DNA from: Fistularia commersonii
Taxonomy: Eukaryota > Chordata > Actinopteri > Syngnathiformes > Fistulariidae
Reading direction: 5' to 3'
Length of the DNA: 64,000 bases
Assembly: GCA_037954325.1 (NCBI GenBank)
Contig: JBBMNZ010000048.1
Coordinates: forward strand, 541,001 to 605,000
Below are positions 10,030 to 20,140 of the stretch, in pieces. Under the pieces are notes generated by a model, which did not search any database, was not told the DNA's origin, and was given only the letters and a program-made list of their open reading frames with translations. Within the stretch, counting starts at the first letter, position 1. Each line of letters opens with the position of its first letter. The translations under genes and the position numbers were made by a program.

Positions 10030-11328
10030 GGTTATGGGCCCAGGCAACGAACAAAAGGAGGAAGATGGCAACGTTTGGTTTTCGATGGAGACGAAAACAA
10101 CTACGAGCTTTGGGAAGTAAAGTTTCTGGGACACATGCGACTCGAAGGTTTGAAAGAGACAATACTTTCAACTGTTGAGCCCGACCCAGATAAAAATGCA
10201 GAATGCTACGCTGAGCTTATCCAGTTCCTCGATGATAAAAGTCTATCATTGGTAATGAGGGAAGCCGCAGATGACGGTCGAAAAGCTTTGAAAATATTAC
10301 GGGATCATTACGCCAGCCAGGGTAAGCCCAGAATTATTTCCCTGTACAGCGAACTATGCTCACTCAAGAAGGAACCCGACGAAACAATAACAGATTACAT
10401 TATCAGAGCAGAAAAGGCAGTCACCGCTCTGAGAAACACAAAACAGGTGATAAGTGATGAGCTGATGATCGCTATGGTTATGAAAGGGCTTCCAGAACCG
10501 TACAAGCCCTTCGTCATTCACGTAACTCAGAGCAGTGAAGAAATGACGTTTATTCAGTTCAAGAGTAAACTAAGAAGTTATGAAGAGACTGAAAAGTTTG
10601 ACAGCAAAACCAAATCAGACAATGTAATGAAAGTGGACATGTCAACGGTGATCTGCTATGGATGTGGAAACCGTGGCCATATGGCAAAAGCTTGTCACCA
10701 AAAATCAGGGCCAAAATGGTGCAGCTATCACAGAAGCACAACCCACACCGATGAGACATGCAGAAGAAAATCCAAGCCCAAAGAAGACTCGGTCAAACAA
10801 AACACAGACATCCAAGACAAAGATAAGGAAGATGAGCAAACTTTTGTATTCAAGGTCAGTCAAAAAGTCCCTCCGGAAAATATCAGAAAAAATGGACTGA
10901 TGGTAGACTGTGGCGCTACATCACACATCATAACACAAGAAGACAAATTCACAAGATTTGATGAGTTTTTCAACCCAAACAAACATTACATGGAGCTAGC
11001 AGACGGGACCAGAAGAAACAAAGTGGCACTAAAAAGAGGTGATGCAGAAGTGTTACTCCAGGACATTGAAGGAAAACCTGTCCTGGTAACCTTAAGGGGA
11101 GCCTTATTCATCCCATCATATCCTCAGGACTTCATATCGGTGAAGGCAGCCACAGCTGATGGAGCCAGCGTGATATTCAAAGAAGGAGAGAACAGATTCA
11201 TAACCAAAGAAGGAACAATTTTCAGCATTGAGGAATGTGACAGACTCTACTACATAAGAACGGTAAATTATCAACAACTTTATGATGATACAGTAAATGA
11301 CATGATGTCCAGGGATAAAGTAAACTGA
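9994..11328 (+). pseudogene. Copia A gag-protease
   Basis: Encodes copia Gag and protease. The frame is open from 9862, but the natural start is probably ATG 9994 (MENEEAANLNATGYGPRQ), inside the LTR, because the open stretch before it is LTR leader. Gag is followed by a CCHC knuckle (CYGCGNRGHMAKAC, about 10652-10693), an acidic/basic linker, and the protease active site DCGAT near 10909. The frame ends at a TGA (11326-11328) where copy B has TTA and continues. It is expected to make the particle protein and processing protease, but the downstream polyprotein is cut off here. Near-identical to B. Confidence 0.85.
10030..10043 (+). promoter_or_regulatory. Primer-binding site, initiator tRNA-Met anticodon region
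   Basis: GGTTATGGGCCCAG starts directly after the LTR. It is complementary to CTGGGCCCATAACC, the anticodon stem-loop of vertebrate initiator tRNA-Met. Known copia elements prime from a cleaved 5' half of this tRNA. The gag reading frame passes through this site. Confidence 0.8.
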
Positions 11329-14007
11329 ACTTGTGATGTCAAAACATGGCATGAGATTATGAGACACCGCAATGTAAAAGATGTATTAAAATGACCAAAC
11401 TTAGTCGAGGGTATGAAGATTACAGGTCAGACCAAGGTAGACTGTAACGTAGACTGTAACGTATGCACGGAGGGAAAATTCACAAATAGCAGAAACAGGC
11501 AAGCTGATGCAAAAGCTGATGCACCCCTAAAAATGGTACACGCTGACTTATCAGGCCCGATTGAACCAGCTGGTCAAGAAGGGCATAAGTATGTAATTTC
11601 ATTCACAGATGATTATTCAGGGGCAGTATTTGTATATTTTCTCAAATACAAGAGTGAAGCTACATTAGCAACAGAGAAGTTCCTTGCTGACAGTGCAGCG
11701 TATGGTCGTGTCAAATGTATCAGGTCAGACAACGGGACTGAATTCACAGGAAATGCTTTTCAATCTCTTCTAAGGGAGAAAGGCATAAGACATGAAACAT
11801 CATCCCCATACTCTCCCCATCAAAATGGGACAGCAGAAAGATAATGGAGGACCCTTTTTGAAATGGCAAGGTGTATGCTAATAGAAAAAGGATTACCAAA
11901 GGTTTTGTGGCCTTATGCTGTCCAGACCGCTGCCCATATTCGAAATAGATGTTACAATGACAGACTCGAAAATACCCCATACTTCATGTTAACAGGGAGA
12001 AAGCCAAATCTCTCAAAAATGTGGATATTCGGAACTGAGTGTTCTGCATACAAACATGACACTAAGAAATTAGATCCCAGATGTGAAAGAGGAATATTTG
12101 TGGGATACAGTAAGAAAAGCCCTTCATACCTGGTCTATAATCCACTTACAGAAAAAGTGGCAAAACAGAGACTGGTGAAATTGATCAAAAAGGGAAGAAT
12201 TGAACAACAAACACAAACTGATGATTATGAGACAGAAATCCAGGGATATGAAGGCACAGAATCTACAGATGAAACCAGTATTGCTGTGTCACAAAGTGAA
12301 AATAAAACAGACAACCATATACAAAATGAGGATGAGAGTACTAACGCAGATGTGTCACATGACGAAGAAACAGCAGAAAATGTCCAAAATGAAAAAGAGA
12401 CGAGGTCAGACATAAAACCCAGATATAATCAAACCAGTCGCTATCCTAGACGAAAAAGGGTCGTTCCAAGGTATTTAGAGGATGATCAGACAGACTATAT
12501 TAACAATGATAAAAATCATACAACTATTGATTACTGTTACAGGACTGTGTGCGGAGTCCCACAGAATTATAGTGAAGCACTGAAGTCACCACTGGCACCC
12601 GGGTGGAATTGTGCCATGAGGGAAGAGATTGACTCGATTAAATAGAATGACACATTTGAACTGACAACTTTACCTGAAGGGAGAAAAGTAATTGGAGGAA
12701 AATGGGTATTTGCCCTTAAAGAAAATGCTGAAGGAGGACAAATATTTAAGGCCAGATATGTAGCTAAGGGTTACAATCAAACAGAAGCCATAGACTACTA
12801 TGGAACTTTTGCACCGACAGCTAACATTACATCAGTGCGGGCACTAATGCAGATAGCCGTACAAAATAACCTCATTGTCCATCAAATGGATGTTAAGACG
12901 GCATATTTACATGCTCCTATACATGAGGAGATTTTCTTGGAACAACCAGAAGGGTTTGAAATGATGTCAGAAACAGGAGAGAAACTAGTGTATAGATTAA
13001 AGAAATCTCTTTATGGCCTGAAACAATCAGGAAGAAACTGGTATGAACTCCTTAATGACCATTTAGAACAGGACAACTTTGTGAGAAATCTCTCTGACCA
13101 CTGTGTGTACAGAAAACAGACGGAAAATGGTGACACAATCATTGTAATAATTTGGGTAGATGATTTAATTATTGCAGCAAGCAGCAATGATGCACTCAGC
13201 ACATTTAAACAGAACATGAAATTCAAGTTCAACATGAAAGACCTGGGGAAACTATCATATTTTTTGGGCATACAATTTGAACAAAAGGGGGATGAAATCA
13301 AAATGAACCAGACAAAGTACATCCTAAAAATGCTAGAGAGATTTGGAATGTCAGAATGTAAAGCAAGATCTACTCCAAGTGAGCAAAAATTAGAGGGCAT
13401 CCCTGTAGCTGATGAAAATGAGCAAAGTGAACCTGTCGACCCCAAAGAATATCGTGAGATTGTAGGCAGTCTTATTTATGCCATGACTTGCACCAGACCT
13501 GATATCAGCTGGATAGTGAGCAAACTATCACAGAATCTGGCAATGGCAAAAGTAAAAAATGTAGTAGCTCCAAAACATGTTCTGAGGTTTTTGAAGGGGA
13601 CAGCTGATTATGAACTAAGTTTCAAGACAAATAAGGAGGATTTGAACCTGATAGCTTACAGTGATTCAGACTGGGCATCATCTGTAGAAGACAGACGTAG
13701 CACTACAGGCTACTGTTTCAGTTTAACAAAACAAGGCCCAGCCATTGCATGGAAGTCAAGGAAACAGCCCACAGTGGCCCTGTCAACATGTGAGGCTGAA
13801 TACATCGGCCGAGCCACCACCGCACAAGAAAACATGTACCTGTCTCAACTGTTAAACGGTATGGACAACAAAATGTACAGTTGCACAACAATCTACGGAG
13901 ACAATCAGGGGGCCATCGCACTGAGTAAGAATCCTGTAAACAGACAAAGGTCAAAACACATTGATGTAAAATATCATTTCATTCGTGAAGCACTCAGTGA
14001 GGGTTAA
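11329..14007 (+). pseudogene. Copia A integrase-RT-RNase H, multiply interrupted
   Basis: Same frame as gag, broken by TGA 11392-11394, TAA 11842-11844, TAG 12643-12645 and a final TAA 14005-14007. Segments: integrase zinc-binding end (CNVCTEGK), integrase core with DLSGP, RSDNGTEF and QNGTAER just before the TAA, an integrase C-terminal region to a charged linker, RT (KARYVAKGYNQ, HQMDVKTAYLHAP, WVDDLIIAA), and RNase H (YSDSDWASSVEDRRST, STCEAEY, GDNQGA). A Glu in the YYETFAP motif of B is Gly here. Two stops (11392 and 14005) are shared with B; the other two are private. Not functional as it stands. Confidence 0.9.
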
Positions 14008-14147
14008 ATAAATCTTATCTATTGTCCATCAGAGGACATGTTGGCAGACATCTTGACAAACTCATGACAAAGGTAACAATAGAAAAATTCAAAAAGTGGT
14101 TCTTTGGAAATTAAAATGTCCAAAGTTTTTTTTTGGATGTTGAGATC

Positions 14148-14156
14148 AAGAGGGGG
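14148..14156 (+). promoter_or_regulatory. Copia A polypurine tract
   Basis: AAGAGGGGG immediately before the 3' LTR, the expected plus-strand primer position. Confidence 0.8.
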
Positions 14157-14512
14157 TGTTGAAATAGGTGATCTCATTAGTTTTATTTGAGTTTACATTC
14201 TAGTATACATATGTTGTATTTGTATCTACTCTCAGGAAATGCATGGCACTTTATGACAAGGTTTGGGACTTGTTTTAGTTTTTCGCGACTGTTCAGCTAA
14301 CTTGACGTTAACTTCTACGTCAGTGTTTTTTTTTTGGTATCGCGGTGCTGGCGGGAATTTTTCCCTCACTCTGTACTGTACATGTCCCATGGCTAACCGA
14401 TGTTGATTCCCGGAGCTGTGAAGAAGAAAATAAAAGACGATTCAAACAAGGCAAACTTGTGAATTCCTTCCGAAACATGGAAAACGAAGAAGCTGCGAAC
14501 TTAAACGCAACA
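14157..14512 (+). repeat. Copia A 3' LTR
   Basis: 356 bp. It begins TGTTGAAATAGG and ends GCAACA. The right flank GTTTGGTTGTGG belongs to an R module. Confidence 0.9.
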
Positions 14513-14568
14513 GTTTGGTTGTGGATGCGTTTCGGCTAATGCTATTAGCACAGCTATGATGAGTTAAG

Positions 14569-14600
<32 letters not shown>

Positions 14601-15414
14601 CTGTGTGTGTGTGTGTGTGCGTGTGTGTGAGTGTGAATTTGTTTAGGTGGGGGGGGGTCGCGGACAGGGAGTACCGGGGCCTCGAGCGGATGAGCTGAGG
14701 AGCGGAGGAGGGCAGAAGCCTGGCCCGTGATTCGCTTATGTCCAGCGGTTCGGGAATTCCAGGGCCCAAAGCGGAGGAGCGATGGAGCTGAGAAGCGGAG
14801 GAGCGGAGGTAATGTTTCTCCTCTCAGAGGCGGGGAAGTTTGGGGGCAGAAGAACCCCTTAGACTGGCTAATGTGAGCATACTCCGGACATAGATCCCCC
14901 GGACGTATGATTGGAGCTCTCGGACCATTGGGCACACACATGTGAATGAGTGGATGAGCTAATGTTTGTTTGGTTGTGGATGCGTTTCGGCTAATGCTAT
15001 TAGCACAGCTATGATGAGTTAAGGTGTGTGTGTATGTGTGTGTGTGTGTGTGTGTGTGTTTGTGTGTTTTTGTGTGTGTGTGAGTGTGTTTGTGTGTGTA
15101 TGTGTGAGAGTTTGTTTAGGTGGGGGGGGGAGTACCAGAGCCCATACAGGAGGAGCGGTGGAGCTGAGAAGCGGAGGTAATTTTTCTCCTCTCAGAGGCG
15201 GGGAAGCTTGGGGGCAGAAGAACCCCTTAGACCGGCCAATGTGAGCCTTCTTCGGACATAGATCACCCGGACGTATGACTGGAGCTCCCGTACCTCTAGG
15301 CACACACATATGTGAATGAGTGGATGAGCTAATGTTTGTTTTGTTGTGGATACGTTTTGGCCAATGCTATTAGCACAGCTATGATGAGTTCAGGTGTGTG
15401 TGTGTGTGTTTGTG

Positions 15415-15467
<53 letters not shown>

Positions 15468-15770
15468 GTTTATCTGTGTGTGAGAGTTTGTTTTGGTGGG
15501 TGGGGGGGGGGGGGGGTGTTCCCGCGGACAGGGAGTACCAGGGCCTGGAGCGGATGAGGTGAGGAGCGGAGGAGGGCAGAAGCCCGGACCGTGATTCGCT
15601 TATGTTCAGCGGTTCGGGAGTTCCAGGGCCCAAAGCGGAGAAGCGGAGGACAGCAAAAGCCCTGTCCGCAATTCACCTGAGTCTGGCGGATCGGTAGTAC
15701 CTGGTTCCGCAGCGGAGGAGCGGAGGAGCGGAGGAGCGGAGGAGCGGAGCAAAGCGGAAGACCGTCTTAA
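14513..15770 (+). repeat. R modules with (TG)n tracts
   Basis: Three R modules in tandem. Each carries the near-palindrome GCTAATGCTATTAGC, a long TG tract, a poly-G run, then GGAGTACCAGGGCC, GGA-octamer runs and the core CCCCGGACGTATGATTGGAG style segment ending in GGGCACACACATGTGAATG. The modules end in a GCGGAGGA run that joins L1 sequence at about 15771. No gene is supported. Confidence 0.8.
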
Positions 15771-16286
15771 TAACAAGGAAATTACAGATGAGGCTATAAT
15801 TTCCACAGAAATCTTTAAATTCTATCGCCACCTATACACTTCGACATTGTCAAAAAGCGATTGTGACTCCTTTCCAACAAATATTCCTCAACATATCCCA
15901 AAAATAAACAACAACAAACAATATATGTTTGTTTTGTATATGTTTATATATAATCAACAAAAAATATACAGTTTGATATCTGAGATTCCTTGTGAGTCGC
16001 CAACTTAATTACATGTTGTACTCCCCTTGCAATCTTTTTTTCGTTTTAATTTTTTATTAGTCTATCTATTGATTTAATTATTTCATTTTAATTTCTTTTT
16101 TTGTCTAGCATTGTAAATTTCTCACAAACCGTTAACACTATTAACTTCTGATTCCATACAGAACGAATGTCCTTATGTCCTTTGCTTCCTCATGCCTGGT
16201 TGTTTCATTCACATTCAGTTCTACCTTGCCATGTTTATTTGTACATTTGTATAGTTGTGTGTACTATTTATGTTCAATTCAAAAAA
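15771..16286 (+). mobile_element. L1/Tx1-type LINE fragment, internally deleted
   Basis: Starts with about 50 codons of L1 ORF2 just upstream of the RT domain (NNKEITDEAIISTEIFKFY, HLYTSTLSKSDCDSF). It then jumps to the 3' UTR and ends with poly(A) at 16271-16286. The RT itself is deleted. It contains the intact sequence GAATGTCCTTATGTCC (16166-16181), the empty target for a copia insertion seen elsewhere in the window. Confidence 0.75.
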
Positions 16287-16743
16287 AAAAAAAAAAGAAT
16301 GAGAGGCTGAGAAAATCTCCATGTCTCTCTCTCCCCCCCCCCTTAATGCCGCCCCCCCCCCTTCCTCACGGCGGCCGACGCAACGCGATTCTCGCCGTTG
16401 TTGTGGAAGTAGGGAAAAGGATTCCCCGCGTCGGTGCGAGCGATGCGTTTCAAGGCGTATTGCATGTGTGTATGGGGGGGGGGGGGTCTACAGGACACCG
16501 CAGACCGGTAATGGTGCACCTTCTCCGGACATCGATCACCGAAACGTCGGCGTGGAGCTCCCGGAGCAGCCGGCGTGTACATGTGAATGAATGGAGGAGC
16601 TAATGTGTGTGGGGTGGTGGTGGTGGTGGTGTGGGGGGGGGGGCGTTTCGGCTAATGCTATCAGCACAGCTATGATTATCCCCAGAACGCTGAGAACGAG
16701 CTCCCGGAACTCCAGACATGCGTATATAAAAGAGTGGAATTAA
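16287..16743 (+). repeat. Module T with TATA-like motif
   Basis: Direct-orientation copy of module T, followed by a variant of the R palindrome (GCTAATGCTATCAGC) and the stretch CCCGGAACTCCAGACATGCG. It ends at TATATAAAAG (16723-16732). Duplicated at 34323-34642. Confidence 0.7.
16723..16732 (+). promoter_or_regulatory. TATA-box-like element
   Basis: TATATAAAAG fits the TATAWAAR consensus and lies 10 bp before a ~120 bp TG tract. No transcript evidence is available; it could be a chance AT-rich spot. The same site occurs at 34621-34630. Confidence 0.4.
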
Positions 16744-16760
16744 GGTGTGTGTGAGTGTGT

Positions 16761-16843
<83 letters not shown>

Positions 16844-16865
16844 TGTGTGTGTGTGTGTGTATGTG
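16744..16865 (+). repeat. (TG)n microsatellite
   Basis: About 120 bp of TG dinucleotides with a few A interruptions. It reads as Cys-Val repeats in frame with the L1 RT that follows. Confidence 0.95.
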
Positions 16866-18412
16866 TGGGACAGAAATAATGTCGGGGACAGAAATTGTTA
16901 TTAGCCTGCTGGCAGATGACACAACCTTAGTTTTGAAAAATGAACATCAAGTCCCAATAAGCGTTGAAAAAATTAAAACATTCTACAAGGCTTCAGGATT
17001 GTCATTAAACTTAAAGAAATGCAAACTTCTTGAGCTGCATGACTCACCACTAAAGGAAATCAGCAATGTTCCTATCAAATCAGAAATAAAATACTTGAGC
17101 ATTTTCCTATCTAAGGACCAAAAGTTAAATCAGTCCAGGAACATTGAATCTAAACTGAATCAAAGTAAAGCTAAATTGAATATATGGCTCCAAAGAGATT
17201 TATCAATATTAGGCCCGATATATTTGACTAAAATGGAATGTTTATCCAGATGTATATACCCAGTGTATTCCAATGCTGCTCCAAATCAACTCATAAAATC
17301 TATTAACCAAATAAATTTCAACTTTATCTGGAGGAACAAACCACACCATCTAAAAAAATCACATATGGGGAAAGAAACAAGTGAGGGAGGGCTGAAAGTG
17401 ATAGAGTTGGACTGCCTGAATGGGACATTGAAGGTGAACTGGTTGAAATCCTGGATCAAACATCATCATTTTTTCTGGTATTGTACTCCAAACTACTTAT
17501 TCAACATAGTCGGCAGCCTAAGTCTTCTACTTATCTCTGACTTGGATATCAACAAGATTCCTGTCCAATTTTCAGAGTTCCATAAACAAATACTATTATA
17601 CTGGAAAATGATATATGTACACAATTTCTCACCACACAGTACAATAATTTGGAACAATCGATATGTACTGCATGGCAACAAACCTCTGTTTTACAAGGAA
17701 TGCTTTGAGAAAGGTATATGGTCAATAATTGACTTGATGGATGACAATGGCAGTCGTCTAGACTATGAACAGTTCTGTACTACACACAGATTTAAGCCTC
17801 CCATATTAGAGTTGATAAAGTTACGAAACGCACTGCCTCGACAATTTGTATTCCTGACCAAAAATATAATGACGCACCAAACCGTACAACCACAGTTACC
17901 CCGACTATCACTCCAGGGAATCTCAATTCCGGACAGAAAGTGCACCAACTCCTTTATTAGGACATGTTTCACAGGAAACTTATTCCCTGGACGTCAAAAC
18001 AAAAATAATATTTGAAATGAATTTGATAAGGAATCGATTGCCACGCTGCGAACTATGTATCTGACTCTACCCATACCCCCCAAGGCACAAAGAAACCCAC
18101 TTCTAAATTATGAATGACATCTACCCATCTAAGGAATTATTGAGGGTACGCTTTACTTTTGAAGATAATATTTGTACATTTTGTGAAGACAACATTGAAA
18201 CCACTGACCATATATTTTTTCTCATTCTCATTCCATCGTCACCAGTTTCCCTCTCAAAAGATGATATCACATTTGGTTTACTTATAAGCAACATAACAGA
18301 TGAACTCCGTGTCAATGTTCTTTTAGGCCTGGCCAAGTTCTTCATTCACAAAAACAGAATGCAAAAATGCTCCCCAAATTTTAATTTCTTCATAAACGAT
18401 TTTGAATTATAA
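16866..18412 (+). pseudogene. L1/Tx1-type LINE ORF2, C-terminal half
   Basis: Encodes the back half of an L1-clade reverse transcriptase. It starts just before the catalytic motif (LLADDTTLVL), followed by GLSLNLKKCKLL, the thumb-like NQINFNFIWRNK, and a long C-terminal region (WNNRYVLHGNKPLFYKECF). A frameshift near 18015 moves the last ~100 codons into another frame (18110-18412), which hold the zinc-like CTFCEDNIETTDHIFF motif, itself degraded after HIFF. The 5' end is cut at the TG tract, so the endonuclease and RT fingers are absent. The upstream TG repeat is read in the same frame by chance. Nearly identical to 34753-36302. Inactive. Confidence 0.85.
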
Positions 18413-19015
18413 AAAAAAATCCTTAAAACTTATGGAAAAATCCAAAAACTAAAAAATATACAGTTACCTATGTCTGAGATTCCTTTTTTTTGAAAAAAAA
18501 AAAAACAAAAAACAAAAAAAAAACTTAATTACATGTTATATTCCCCTTGCAATTTTTTTTTCGTTTTAATTTTTTATTTGTCTATCTATTGATTTAATTA
18601 TTTCCTTTTAATTTCTTTTTTTGTCTAGCACTGTAAATTTCTCACAAACCGTTAACACTATTAACTTCTGATTACATACAGAACAAATGTCCTTATGTCC
18701 GTTGCTTCCTCATCCCTGGTTGTTTCATTGACATTCAGTTCTACCTTGCCATGTTTATTTGTACATTTGTATATTTGTGTGTACTATTTATGTACAATTA
18801 AAAACAGTTTGATGTCTGAGATTCCTTGTGAACGGCCAACTTAATTACATGTTATATTCCCCTTACAATTTTTTTTTTTAGTTTTTAATTTTATTTTTCT
18901 ATCTATTTATTTAATTATTTCCTTTTAATTTTCTTTTTTGTCTAGCATTAAAAAATTCTCGCGAACCGTTAACACTATTAACTTCTGATTACATACAGAA
19001 CGAATGCCCTTATGT
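18413..19015 (+). mobile_element. L1 3' UTR, two tandem copies
   Basis: AT-rich 3' UTR with TTTTTATTTGTCTATCTATTG, CACAAACCGTTAACACTATT and GTCCTTATGTCC landmarks. The block occurs twice in a row (18480-18800 and 18805-19015), the second copy cut short. There is no long ORF. Confidence 0.75.
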
Positions 19016-19452
19016 CTCCCGTCCCCCCCCGCTTTTTCCGTACGGTGGCAGACACTGAGATCAAAAGCAAATGGGTGTCATTGTAATGCAGTAACAGGGT
19101 GATAACAGCCGTGTTTGAAGTGTGTAGGGGCTTATAGGAGAGCAGAAGCACGTCACGCTATTCGCCTGAGTTCGGAGGATCGGGGGCACCAGGGCCCATA
19201 GCGGAGGAGCAGAGGAGTTGAGAAGCGGAGGAGCGGAGTTATGTTTCTCTTCTCAAAGGCGGGGAAGCTTGGGGGCAGCAGGACCCCTTAGACCGGCCAA
19301 TGTGAGCCTTCTCCCGACATAGATCACCCGGACGTATGACTGGAGCTCCCGTACCTCTGGGCACACACATATGTGAATGAGTGGATGAGCTAATGTTTGT
19401 TTTGTTGTGGATACGTTTCGGCCAATGCTATTAGCACAGCTATGATGAGTTC

Positions 19453-19509
<57 letters not shown>

Positions 19510-19514
19510 GGTGT

Positions 19515-19577
<63 letters not shown>

Positions 19578-20140
19578 AGTTTGTTTTGGTGGGTGGGGGG
19601 GGGTTCCCGCGTACTGGGAGTACCAGGGCCTGGAGCGGATGAGGTGAAGAGCGGAGGAGGGCAGAAGCCCGGACCGTGATTCGCTTATGTCCAGCGGTTC
19701 GGGAGTTCCAGGGCCCAAAGCGGAGGAGCGGAGGACAGCAAAAACCCTGTCCGCAATTCACCTGAGTCTGGCGGATCGGTAGTACCTGGTTCCGCAGCGG
19801 AGGAGCGGAGGACTTGAGAAGCGGAGGAGCGGAGGAGCGGAGATGTTTCTCTTCTCAGAGGCGGCAAGGGGGGGGGAGCAGGACCCCTTACCCGTATCCC
19901 CCGGACGGTTGAGTGGAGCTCCCGGACTTCCGGGCACGCACATGCGAATGACTGGATGACAGGGAGTGCCAGGGCCTGGAGCGGATGAGCAGAGGACAGG
20001 CGGAGGGCAGAAGCCCGGCCCAGTTCGGGAGTTCCAGGGTCCAAAGCGGGGGAGCGAAGAAGCGGAGGAGAGCAGAAGAGCAGAAGACTGGCCCGGAATT
20101 CACCGAAGTCCCGCATATCGGGAGTTCAAGGGCCCGGAGC
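19016..20140 (+). repeat. R modules and transition into the GGA satellite
   Basis: A stretch related to part of module S (CAGTAACAGGGTGATAACA at 19089-19107) leads into R modules with a long TG tract (19455-19575) and GGA-octamer runs. From about 19700 the GGAGTACCAGGGCC-type cores become frequent. It is nearly identical to 36891-38030. Several long open frames here are by-products of stop-poor G-rich DNA. Confidence 0.75.

Noticed and set aside
14540..14640. Cys-Val or His-Thr repeat frames in TG/CA tracts
   Set aside because: Simple-sequence artefacts.
16866..18015. Full L1 element
   Set aside because: The frame begins just before the ADD motif. Endonuclease, ORF1 and the first half of RT are missing.
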